Shown here: positions 37,801 through 49,000 of the stretch, piece after piece
Layout of the letters: each line of letters begins with the position of its first letter
Numbering within the stretch: the first letter of the stretch is position 1
Position numbers and translations under genes: made by a program
Notes under the pieces: generated by a model
Database searches by the model: none
Told to the model about the DNA's origin: nothing
The model's input: the letters and a program-made list of their open reading frames with translations, nothing else
DNA from: Limonium bicolor
Lineage: Eukaryota; Streptophyta; Magnoliopsida; Caryophyllales; Plumbaginaceae
Length of the DNA stretch: 64,000 bases
Assembly (NCBI GenBank): GCA_023374045.1
Contig: CM041780.1
Span: 32,978,337 to 33,042,336 of the forward strand
Direction of reading: 5' to 3'

Positions 37801-39496
37801 ATTAAATAAGCTTTTAAACTTAAATTAAAATGGCCTAATGACATGGCCTTATACAACTTTGATTTATAACATAAAATTACACATAAATAGCCCAAAATAT
37901 ACTATAAAATCTCGGCCTTGCTGTACATTAATTATTTTTCCACATAATCATAATTTGACCATTATGAATTAAACCACTTTAATGACTAGCTTAATTTATC
38001 TAATCATTTTTTTCCATACATAGGTTAAAATCACCCATTTAATTAACTCCACTCTCGGCATATATTTAATATGAGCTGAAAAATCATAATAACATAAGTT
38101 TAAGGTGTTTATACCTGATTTAGGTACTTAAAGCCCTAATATCCACTCTGCAGCTTGGAGGAAAAATCACCAGCACTTAAAATGTTTAATGCAGCAAAAT
38201 AAGATATGGTTACACTCCAAGCATGAGCTAACCATAAGGAACAATTAAATGTAAGATTTAAGGCAAAAATCACCTTAAAAAGGAATGGTAGTCTCAAAGG
38301 TTTCGGCCTGAATCAAGAACACCACATGGTGTTAAATTCACCATAAAAACATGGGGAATAGCTAGACAACAGCAAGGTGCTATGGTAATAGATTTTACCT
38401 TGGCAAAATGCCTTAAAGAATTATTTTTCTTTTGATTTTCGGCCACCCTTGCTCCAAGTGGTTAACACACTGAATCAACATGAAAATATGAAAATTATGA
38501 GTGAATAAACTCATAGAAAAAGAAGAAGAAAACCGGATGAAGAGTAAGAATCCTTAAGGTATGTTTTACCTTATATGGAAATTTTGACCACCTTGGTCCC
38601 AAAGGTTGCTTCAGTCGAGAATGGATCTTGTTCAAGGTTTAAAAACTGAAGAATAAGCCATGGAAAGTGATAGATTATAAGCTCCATGTGTAGGTGATGA
38701 AGAGATGAAGAAAAAGAGCTAAAATATGCCTTAAACCATTACCTTAGGTGGAAAAGAGTTTTATTTGCTTGAATGCTCAAGAACACAGCTTGAGAGCTTT
38801 AGGAACTGCTGAGGGCTCGGCTGGAATGGGACAAGAGGAAAGAGAAAGAAAGAATTTGTGTTTTATAATGAAAGTAGAAAATGGAATAGTAAATGGTGAT
38901 TCACCAAATTGGCTAGATATTTTGATTAAAGGTGAATATTCTGTCCCTCCATCCCTTAAGCTGCGCCTCATTTAGGATATGGATGAGTCAATCTTGACCA
39001 TTTGACTTGACAGTCAATTTTGCTTAAATGCACTATTTGGATTACTATTCACAAATGAATGCCATATTTCTGTTTTTTTTTTTTGAAATCTTGGATTTAG
39101 ACCTTCTAATGTGGTAAATTATAGTAAATTAGTATAACAAGGTCTAATACAATGCCTAACACACTCAAAACTCACTCAGAAAGTCAATTTTCAAAAACGT
39201 GCTTTAAGGAGTTTTAAAGCATAATTTGTGTTAGAACATGTTTTTGAGCTTGGTTTCTTTGAATAGTTTTATAGTGTTCATTACATAATTATAATACTTA
39301 GGAATCCACTTTGGATCCTAATTGAGGTCATACATCTCTATGGTTTCTTAAAGCACATTTTTGGCTTTACGATCTTAAGGCATGTTTTGCCTGTTGAGAT
39401 CTTTAGATTGTTCCCCAATGGTATTAAGATGTTTATTAATCTTCTTAGATCATTAATAGATCATTTAATTATTTTTTTAAGGTTAGGGGTATTTCA
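34806..39496 (-). repeat. LTR4 (3' LTR of unit D, 5' LTR of unit E), mosaic
   Basis: 4691 bp. The middle matches LTR1 variants. The left part has a deletion of about 51 bp near 35628 shared only with LTR6, and the right part has the shortened TTGACAGTCAA near 39007, again shared only with LTR6. Its right end is followed by 16 bases of the array's outer flank instead of the PPT. Confidence 0.9.
35931..35946 (-). promoter_or_regulatory. Predicted LTR4 TATA box
   Basis: Same core as LTR1 with the downstream GCGGC context kept. Confidence 0.45.
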
Positions 39497-39512
39497 ATGT
39501 GACCAAGGATTT
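39497..39512. other. Host-flank footprint replacing the unit E PPT
   Basis: Sixteen bases, ATGTGACCAAGGATTT, directly after the LTR4 end equal the host flank directly after LTR6 (62303-62318). They run straight into internal sequence AAAAGGCTTCG, with the C-rich PPT complement missing. The junction has a short T/A-rich overlap. Confidence 0.75.
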
Positions 39513-39911
39513 AAAAGGCTTCGTCCCGAAGTCCTTACTCATCTACAGTGACCTAAGGAATCCAGTTCCACTAAGTAATCAAAACAGACCATTGCTAGGG
39601 AGTAACTCCCACTAGGTTCAGACCTAGTCTGTATGTATCATATTGATACAGCACATGTCAAGTAGCCGAAACTCATGGCATAAACTCATTCATATCATAG
39701 CACTAAACAAGGTGCACATCCAACTTACCAACAGAAGTACTCAGCGGTACTATATATATATATATATATATATACAAACAGGTACACTAAGGCATACATA
39801 AGATGTTCAAACATACAATCATCCAAACAAACTGTATGGCGCAGCATACCACCAAAACACACCACAAAAACAAGACCTAATGCATATCATATGCGCAAGT
39901 TAAGTGGCGTC

Positions 39912-39928
39912 TACCCCCCTTAAAAAGG
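39912..39928 (-). repeat. Second PPT-like tract, unit E
   Basis: The only surviving PPT-like tract of unit E, because the LTR-adjacent one is replaced by flank sequence. Confidence 0.6.
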
Positions 39929-39962
39929 GTTTGACCACGAACCCGTATAAGTATCACAACCA

Positions 39963-42900
39963 CTACTCGAAGAGTGTTGGATACTTCGCTCTCATGGAGT
40001 CTTCTAACTCCCATGTAGCCTCCTCCACCTCATGGTTCGACCAGAGAACCTTGACCATGCTAACGGTCTTGTTCCTAGTCTGTCTCGTCTTCATATCGAG
40101 GATGCGGAGTGGTACCTCTTCATATCGTAGAGCGGGGTCCAACTCTAAAGTCTCTGGCTGTAAAACGTGCGATGGATAGGGCACATACCTCTTCAACTGT
40201 GAAACGTGAAAGACGTTGTGCACCCTCTCGAGCTCTGCTGGCAAATCCAGTATGTAGGCTAACGGGCCCACTCGCTCCCTAATCGATAAGGTCCAACATA
40301 CTTTGGGCTCAACTTGCCCTTCTGCCCGAACCGGAATCCCCTTCATGGGTGACACTCTGAGGAATACCATGTCGTCGGTAGTGAACTCAATGTCTCTCCT
40401 CCTGGTGTCTGCATATGACTTCTACCGGTCCTGAGCTACCCTCATGTTCCTACGGATCTGTAGGACATCCTCCTTGATCTGCTCTACGGCCCTGGGCCTC
40501 ATCCCAGCAAAAGGAGTCCTACACGGTCGACCGTAAAGTGCCTAGAATGGTGGCATCTATTGAGGAGTGGTTGCTGTTGTTGTAGGCGAACTCTATCAGA
40601 TGTAGACGCTCTAACCAGCTCCCCTGAAAATCCAAGGAACATGGTCTCAGCATGTCCTCCAGTGTCTGGATGGTCCTCTCACTCTGACCGTCGGTCTATG
40701 GATGGAATGCCGTACAAAGCTTCAGTTCTACCCAAGGCTTCCTGAACCTGACCCCGAATCTGGACAAAAATCGAGGGTCCCTGTCAGACACAATGGTCTT
40801 TGCACACCATGGTGCCGGATCACCTCCTTATGGAACAAGTCCGCCAACTTCGGGAACTTCCAGGTATCCTCTATAGCCACAAACTTCACCACCTTCGTAA
40901 GACGATCTACAATGACCCAAATCGTGTTCAGTCCTCCCTTAGTCGGTGGGAGACAGACAACAAAATCCATCGAGATGTCCTCGAACTTCCAGTAAGGAAT
41001 AGGCATAGACTGCCCTAATCCACCGGGTCTCCTATGCTCAAACTTAACCTTCTGACAGCTCAAGCATCTAGCCACGTAGTCGGCTACGTCCTTCTTCATC
41101 CCGCTCCACCAGTAATGGACCTTCAAGTCCTTGTACATCATCGAAGAACCGGGGTGGACGGATAAGGATGAGCAATGAACCTCCTGGAGTACCTTCTCCT
41201 TCAGATCAATAGTGGACTCTGGAATACATAACCGGCCATTCAGTCGAATCATGTCATTGTCACTCTGTTCGAAGTCATACTTTTGACTCTCAAAACAACC
41301 CTCTGACATCTTTTGCCTGATACTCTGCATATACTGATCACTCTCCTGTGCAGCTCGTATCTGATCAACCAGACTGCTGCCCGCTAAAAGTGAAAAATGA
41401 AAGAGCTCTGCGGCTCAGGGTGTCGGCTACAACATTCGCCTTGCCCTCCTTGTACCTCAGGTCTATGTCGTAGTCCTTCAAGAACTTGACCCATCTTCTC
41501 TGTCGCATGTTCAGCTCCTTCTGAGTGAAGAGATGCTGTAAACTCTTGTAATCAGAGTAGATGGTGACTGTCACACCGGAAAGCTAATGTCGCCCGATCT
41601 TCAAATCGAAGACTACTGCGCCTAACTCAAGGTCATGTGTGGGGTAATTCACCTCGTGCTTCTTCAGCTGTCGGGATGCGTAGGCAACTACCTTCCCGTG
41701 CTACATAAGCACACAACCTAGACCGGTTCCAGAGGCATCACAATATACCTCGAACCTATTGGTGCCCTCAGGGATAGGAGATCCTTCAGTGTCTGAAAGG
41801 ACTGCTCGCACTCGGAAGACCATAAGAACTGGGACTCCTTCTTCATGAGATTCGTCATCGGTTTGGCCAGCTTGGAGAAGTCCTTCACGAACCTTCGATA
41901 GTAACCGGCCAAACCCAGAAAGCTGCGGACGTCTATAACCGTCTTCGGCTTCGGTCAACTCTTCACTGCCTCAATTTTAGCAGGGTCTACAGATATCCCG
42001 CTCGCTGATATAATGTGTCCAAGGAATGGCACGCTGTCCAACCAGAACTCACACTTCGAGAACTTGGCATACAGCTAGTTCTCTCTCATGATACTCAAAA
42101 CCTGTCTCATATGTAACTCATGCTCCTCCTTGGTCTTTGAATAGACCAGGATATCATCGATGAAGACCAAAACTTAACTATCAAGCTGCTCTCTGAAGAG
42201 ACGGTTCATCAAATCCATGAAAATAGCTGGCACATTCGATAACCCGAATGGCATAACGGTGAACTCGTAGTGTCCATACCGTGTCCTGAAAGCTGTCTTC
42301 TCCACATCACCCTCTGCAATCCTGATCTGATGGTAGCCAGATCTGAGATCTATCTTCGAGAACACATTGGCTCCTCTCAGCTGGTCAAATAAGTCATCTG
42401 TCCTTGGTAACGGTACTTGTTCTTGACCGTGACCGCATTAAGCTCGCTGTAGTCGATGCAGAGTCGCATACTGCCGTCCTTCTTCTTGACGAACAGTACT
42501 GGAGCACCCCAGGGAGAAACACTAGGTCGTATGAATCCCTTGTCGAGGAGGTCCTCCAGTTGTAGCTTCAGCTCCCTCATCTCAGCGGCGCCATACGGTA
42601 GGGCGCCTTAGCAATAGGGCCGTACCTGGTAACAAGTCGACGACGAACTCAACCTCGCACACAGGCGGCATGCCTGGCAGCTCATCAGGAAACAAGTTGT
42701 GGAAATCTACCACGACTGGAATGTCTGAGTCCATCACGTCGCTCTGTCTCGTGTCCTAAACATAACAGAGGAAGGCCTACCAGCCCTTCCTAACGTCCTT
42801 CATCAGGGATAGTGCTGACACGATCTTGACAGTCGGTTCTCTCCTCACACTACGGTATGACATGTCTTGCCGCTCGGCCCCTTCAGCAGTAGTCGATGCT

Positions 42901-43198
42901 CTGCTCAATGTAGTGGCCCTATGCTTCTACAACCAGTCCATGCCCACTATAACGTCGAAGCCCAAGTTCTTGAACTCGATCAGGTCAATGGGGAAGGTCT
43001 CAGTCATGATGCTGGTCTCTAACCCCGGGTACTGTCTGGTGCAACCAACTCTCTCCTTCGAAGGAAGGGTGACTGAAAAGTCACAGAGCTGTTCGGGGGC
43101 AGCCCCCAGCTTCTTAGCGAATGCCAAGGAGATAAAAGAATGTGAAGCCCCTGAGTCGAACAATATGGAAGCACTAACACCATCGACAGGAAAGGTAC
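39963..43198 (-). pseudogene. pol: pol, unit E (interrupted)
   Basis: Protease ILFDSGASHSF near 43160. RT pieces lie at 42174-42580. RNase H is at 41365-41958. A 200-residue integrase frame at 40728-41330 holds the full HHCC finger, MDFVV, and the HHGV segment before SDRDPR. The chromodomain at 39963-40370 ends AKYPTLFE with a TAG stop. It shares the B/F premature stops in RT (after MREN, about 42077) and RNase H, plus a TAA near 42177. Confidence 0.91.
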
Positions 43199-43271
43199 CT
43201 GAGATCTCCTCTTGTATTAGCATCGAGTCCCAATAAATCACTTATTTACTATCGGTTGTTAATTGTCATAC
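43199..43271 (-). other. Predicted intron 5 of unit E (73 nt)
   Basis: GTATGA...GATCTCAG with a GCTAAT branch-like motif about 20-25 bases before the acceptor and in-frame TAG/TAA stops inside. Removal joins NVIT-G to TFPVDGVSAS, restoring the usual chromovirus entry into LFDSGASHS. The same 73-nt interval exists in C (20711-20783), D (31948-32020) and F (54593-54665). Confidence 0.62.
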
Positions 43272-43349
43272 CTGTGATGACATTACTGGACTCCTTGGCT
43301 TGCGCCATATCTAGGATGCATATGGTACCCTCCTTTCCATTTTCGTGGC
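43272..43349 (-). CDS. pol: Gag-Pol linker exon 5, unit E
   Basis: 78 nt, open in phase 1, encoding GTICILDMAQAKESSNVIT and similar. Acceptor ATCACTTCAG|GCC and donor CAG|GTATGA both fit plant consensus. Its reading continues directly into protease when intron 5 is removed. Confidence 0.62.
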
Positions 43350-43469
43350 CTGAAGTGATGAATTAACGGTATCAACAAACTGAACACATATACTTGAAGG
43401 TACAAAAACTCTTATTTCATTTATCCAGTTGGTATTACACAAGGTTACACACTTAGCTACTCAATTACA

Positions 43470-44206
43470 TCAGTACTGTCTGAAAGTTAAATTTAAACGG
43501 CCAGGTCGATGTGGGTCTCATTCACAAGAGCTGGTGGGGCGGTATTGAGCTTAATGCTCTTAATCCCATGATATACTAGCCTTGACTCTCCACCAAATAC
43601 CAACACTTCCCTAGACTTGAGGACGATCCTGCTTGCTAGATCCATCCTCTTCTGGTCTCCATAGATGAACTCAACATCAACGCCGATGGAGAATGACACA
43701 ACCGGTATTCCTCTGGTGATGGATTCAGTCGTCTCATCACGGTCTTGGTGCATCCCAAGCCTTCCTCCCTGCTCGTAGTAGTTGACGATGCAGATGTCGG
43801 GTGTCATGTCGGGTAATGGGTAAGTCTCACAGTCTTGAGCAATATCCATTGCGTTTCTCACCATGGTTAGAAACTCTCAGGTATCCTAGGTATTGATACG
43901 CCACCTACCATCCTCACCTCTCGGTAAACCTAGCTTGCGGATCCCAATCTTTCCCTAAGCACATCATGTGCAGTTTCATCTTAGAACCACTACTAAATAC
44001 AGGGGTATAAAATCCTCCCAAGCCCTTACCCAAAGCCCTACACTCGTTCACTATGGCGATTTGCTCATCTATGGTTAGGAACTCTCTGAGAAGTATCATG
44101 CCCGGTCTAACCACATGACACAACTCGCCAGGGTACTCCCATCTTTCTTCCACAGGTCTAGGTGATCTTGGTCTTGTGAGTGTGGGATAGTAGATATCGA
44201 AGTCTC
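43470..44206 (-). CDS. AlkB-like dioxygenase exon, unit E
   Basis: The N-terminal part is open at 43914-44153 and the core at 43493-43864. The core holds NYYEQGGRLGMHQDRDE (NxY plus HxD), FSIGVDVEFIYGDQ, VLVFGGESRLVYHG and then a C-terminal frameshift just before RLNLTFR. Frameshifts also lie near 43875 (shared with B and F) and 43930 (shared with B). The acceptor is TTTTGTCTCTTAG|GAG and the stop is TGA at 43470. Confidence 0.87.
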
Positions 44207-44338
44207 CTAAGAGACAAAAGGTTTCCTAGGTAAGTCATTTATCTAAAGTAGTAATTAAAACACACTTTCTTGCTAAGGTAAAGCGTTTAACACTTAGTCA
44301 TGCTCTCATACAAATGGTTTATGGTTTCAAAAGCTAAC
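44207..44338 (-). other. Predicted intron 4 of unit E (Gag to AlkB)
   Basis: 132 nt, GTTAGC...TCTCTTAG with a pyrimidine-rich end. Phase 1 on both sides: GAA G|GA GAC. Equivalent introns are C 21715-21842 and D 32954-33080; in F (55603-55733) the donor is mutated. The same donor can instead reach 43349, removing 989 nt including AlkB. Confidence 0.6.
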
Positions 44339-44676
44339 CTTCACCACGCTGGGTACTAGTACTAGCGCCCGAAGCTCCCGCTGCATTCAGCACACGGTTG
44401 CCCGGCGGGTTCGTCCTCTGGGTCTGCTGTTGCTGCCCTTTGTGGGCTGGGGGCGCCTGCCCCTTCTGGCCACCTCGAGCTCCACCTCCTCCAGCAGGTG
44501 CGCTCTGAGTCCCCTTCGACGGGCGGTATGCTCGACTCTCCGGATTCACGAAGCACTCGAACGACCTATGACCTTTCTTCCCACAGTGGTGGCAGTCCAC
44601 CGCTTGCCCGGAGCAGTCAACTCCCGGGTGGTCTTTACCACAACGCTTGCAGGGAAAGTGGCGCTGGGTGCCGAAC
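44339..44676 (-). CDS. gag: gag exon 4 (zinc knuckles), unit E
   Basis: Open throughout in the frame covering 44334-44693: CKRCGKDHPGVDC and CHHCGKKGHRSFEC knuckles, a Gly/Ala/Gln-rich linker, then NRVLNAAGASGAS and a TQRGE end. The intact phase-1 donor GAAG|GTTAGC makes E the clearest copy for the alternative splice model. Intron 3 is 44677-44761. Confidence 0.8.
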
Positions 44677-44761
44677 CTATTATCATACAACAATCTGATT
44701 AATACAAGGACGGTAATGGATAGTGTAATTCACAGCTCATTCACGAGGTTAGATCACTTAC

Positions 44762-45112
44762 CCTTAGGGGGTGCAGATCTGAGAGGCTGGACATCATAGG
44801 TAGGCCCGGTCAGCATCGGAACCTTCTCCTTGCCCATCTGGCGGGCCTGCTCCTTCTTCTTCTCCCTCCAGGAGAACTTTTTCTTCTTGTTATCGTCAAA
44901 GAGTTAGGAATTGCAGGTATAAAAGCAGGCAAGCAAGTAAGTAACTTAAATAAATTTAAATAACTTAAAAGCGGTTCTTACTTCCCGCCCTTGCTGCCTT
45001 CGCCTCCAACCACAACCTCAGCCTCCTTCTCAGGGGCCTTACGCTTCTGCCCCTGACTGTAATCCTGGCTGTTCACCAACAGCTCGGTCCAAGTAGCAGC
45101 ATCATAGCACTC
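44762..45112 (-). CDS. gag: gag exons 2 and 3, unit E
   Basis: Exon 2 is 44982-45112 and exon 3 is 44762-44885. Intron 2 is 44886-44981 (96 nt) with a TTCCTAAC branch-like motif. Donors are GTAAGA (intron 2) and GTAAGT (intron 3). Confidence 0.6.
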
Positions 45113-45191
45113 CTACAATGCATCAATGAGTTCCCCGATACTTGTAATAAATCAAACTAAGTTACAAGGTATAAACTGTCAACTAATTTAC

Positions 45192-45856
45192 CTGGACCGT
45201 AGGGTATAAATCAGCACCCATGGCGGCCTAGATAGCATATCGTAGCCCGCCTCCGAACTTCCCCACCTTCACGGTGTCAGAATAAACAACTCCTGGGACA
45301 AAGTCCAACAGCCTGATGAATGAGGAGTAGTACTGATCCACTGTCAGACTACCCTGCCTCAGAGCCTCGAACTCTTCCCTCTTCCTCAGCTTCAAGTGAG
45401 CAGGTAATACTTATCTCTCAGCAACTCCATAAAACCCGTCCAACCGAAACCCTCTATACCAGTGTAATCTGCCTTCACGGACCTCCACCAAGTGCTGGCG
45501 GCGTCTCTCAGATGGAAGACTGCTATACCGACCTGGTGCTCAGCAGGCACATGAATGGCGTCGAAAGCCTTCTCGTGCTCGATAATATATCTCTCCAGGA
45601 CGGTGGGGTCAGCTACTCCGTCATAAGTATGTACTCGCGTGTTGACAACGCTCTTTAGCCAGTTTGGCTCTCTCGGTGCGGGTATGGGTGGGACTATAGA
45701 TGGCGCTCCGATCTGGATGCCTCCCATCTGGGCCAGCTGAGCAAAGACGGTAGCTACCGTCTCAGCAATGCCCACGGCATGGGTCTCAGGAGGACCTCCT
45801 CCAGACCCGCCGCCTCTACCTCTGCCTCTGCCTGACAGACGACCTTTAGTAGACAT
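45192..45856 (-). CDS. gag: gag exon 1, unit E
   Basis: The first 154 residues are open from 45856: a G/R-rich tail, then capsid with HTYDGVADPT and STWWRSVKADY. A single base loss near 45405 then breaks the frame. The shared TAG is present near the exon end. Sequence is nearly identical to unit B. Intron 1 is 45113-45191 (79 nt). Confidence 0.83.
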
Positions 45857-46050
45857 CTGAAGAATTAAGAATTAAAGTCAACACTCGAAAAGAATACTGT
45901 ACTTTCCTCAACCATAAGTTCACATAGCCCTAAAACGCGTAAAACACATTGTCCCCGACGATCTCCTAACTCAACTCGATTTCAACTTCCTCATTGGTAC
46001 TCGTATATGAATAACCTAAGCTCACAGTACTTAGACTACTATCTCTTGTA

Positions 46051-46078
46051 ATCAGAGCGGTACTCCGCTCTGATACCA
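46051..46078 (-). promoter_or_regulatory. Primer binding site of unit E (with hairpin)
   Basis: 12-base match at 46067-46078, hairpin stem intact. Confidence 0.88.
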
Positions 46079-46082
46079 CTTT

Positions 46083-49000
46083 TGTAACACCCCTACTAAT
46101 CCGGCTCCTAATTATAATACAAACGTAGTGCTTAGTAATTAAATCACAGCGGTAAATAACAGACAATCGCTCTAATGGTGTCACTGTTATCACTCGCCCA
46201 TACGGGTGACAACGAGTTACATGATAATCAACATACGAAACGTACTCCCGCAGTGACCACAAGAGATAGATAGTAGTGCTTTTATAAAACTAAAATATAT
46301 ACAACAACAATCCGTCTTATACATAAACCGTACACATGATCGTCTAACCAAATATACATCTCGGTTTACAAAACCCGAGTCCAAAATAACCATAGTCTCA
46401 GTCCGTACCAAGTCTAACCAAAAGTCACTAAAACTGTCGCGCCCCGCGTCGACCCTCCAGCTAGTCTCCTGAAAATAAAAATGGTTTGTGGTATGGAATC
46501 AGCCCCTGCTGAGTATGTTATCACATGCCCCGTCATGCCTCCTCAAACCCCTCAATTAATTGGTCGAGAGCATGAGATTCGTTACATGCAATACCGTTTT
46601 AATATTTAAACTGTAAAACATTTAACAGTAATAACCATACAATAAACACAACCATCAACACATAATATAATCCACACAGTATAACCAATGAACAACAAGG
46701 CGAAACAATGAGAATTAAACAAGTATTAACTCCCGTCCTTGGCATGAAGACCAATATTGTTCGCCAATGTACAAGTCACAACTATAATAAATGTTCGGTT
46801 ATACCTAGTGACAACGTCTCGTTAAAACGACGTGTCTCTAAATTACCCATATACTATGGCGGGTCACCCACGGCAGTAGCCACTCCAGCGGTAGAGTCTC
46901 CGACCAACGAACCTTCCTAGCTCGCGGGAAATTTTCATGATACTTGCGGACCCGTACACGGACATCCTGGTATCGTTTTTGTGGTCACAGCGCGCACCAA
47001 GAGCCACATCCTCTTGGCTTTGTTATGTTATTTAATTATACCATCGCATCGCATTACCAATTTTTACTAACACAGCAGACTAAGGTCGTTAGTCCAATCC
47101 GGAGTATGTAAACTCAGGATCCAACATTAGATACGAGAGCGGCGTTAGAAAAGGCCCATGCTCCGTATTAAAGTCTCGGATAATATATATCTTATTATCC
47201 TAGTGCTACAACGTTTTTCTGACGATCCTTATATTACATATAAGATAGCACCATAGCCGCTAGTTCGTTTTATATATATAGGTCCATATATGCGAACCAA
47301 TATTGTTAACGCAGCAGCAGTAAATATTAAGCAGCTAAAATATACAGTTCATGCATATTTATTCACACAATCAGACAAACAATCTTATCACAGATTACAC
47401 AGAAGTCTGAACTGAGGAAGCCCTCAGAGACAATCAGAGACACATAACAACATACCGTTCACCCTGATTATATAACTGTGGAGTATGAATCAGCTAGATC
47501 CAATGCTCCTCGTGTCGTCTCTAACAGTCTAATAATACATAACGCTACAGATTAGAATCCCGTATAACGACATTACTCTGCGGTACCCTTACCGTCACTA
47601 ACACCTCCCGGTTTATTCCCCGTTATTAACAACGTTTGTCGGGTTTTCGGTTTAACTCGGGATTTGGAAAAACGTTATATTACATGCGTACACTCGTCTC
47701 GTATATTAATATACTTAAAGTTTGAACTTGGTTATCGCATGTAATTCAATATACACTTGTATATTATATAGTTTGTTTCTATATTGCATGTATAATTCTT
47801 AATCATATATTATACATTTCACCTTAGTATTTATTTTGCTAAGGTTAGTTTTTCCAAGTTTAATGTAGTATAATTCATATGTAAAAATACTTTGAATTAT
47901 ATAAATCCTTATTATTTCATGTATACTCCTAACATTAGAATTTCCTTATCTAATGTTTATAATTCTTTTCTATTTACCTTATATCATTTTAATTATGATA
48001 TTATATGGTTATTGAACCATATTGTATTTTTCCACTCCATAACATATAATTATTCATATACATGTGTTATGGGACTATTTGTTATATGGTAAGTCTTTAT
48101 AATATATTCATTCTCTTTTAATGGATATTTCTAATATTATTAATGTCACAACCCTTATAACATTAAAAACCATTTATAAATTTTCATTCAAAAATGCCCA
48201 TATTACCGAACAATACTTATTTTCTCAAATATTTACAAAATCCACCACATGATTTATATAATGTTATTTAGTTATATAACATATATTATGACATTTATGT
48301 CATTAAAACAATTATAACCTATAGTTATAAATTGTTATAAAATACCAAACAACCCTTATTCTTCTCGGTTTTTATCATATTCCACTATACTTCCATAATT
48401 TACAAATCAACCCCAAATTATATTCCATTGTTACACTTATAATATATATCTTATATTATAATCTTTAAACCTTAATATAATTATAACCTATATTTATAAA
48501 TACTTATAATTTCCGAACAGACCCTAGGGTATGTTTTAATTTAATCCCTACCACCTAACTTTGTATAATTACCAAATCTCCCCAATTTATAATATATAGT
48601 GTCCTAATGTCATTAAAACTATATATTATACATATATCTTAATAAAACCTTATATATAACTCCAAAAATTACCAAACTATACCAAAAGGTTATAAATATC
48701 ATTCCTAAAGTATAATTCATATTAACTCCAAATTTAACCAAATAAACTTCTAAAAATTCCTAACAACCTAAGGTTGTTCTAAACTCCATTTAGTACCAAT
48801 AGGTTTCGGAAATTACAATATCACCCCATCTCTTATAAATCTTTTACAATTTAATAACTAACTTATTATAAGGTAGTACTTTAATTCCATAAACTCTCCA
48901 AACTTGGTCAAAGTCTCCTATATAGTCAACTTTGACTTCTAATCCCAATTTAGACCCAAACTCTCGGTAATTACTACTTATACCCTATACTTTTCTATTT

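Noticed and set aside
43241..43271. A 31-nt intron joining the linker exon to the frame starting at 43240
   Set aside because: It is too short for a plant intron. The 73-nt alternative has a branch-like motif and gives a better protease entry.
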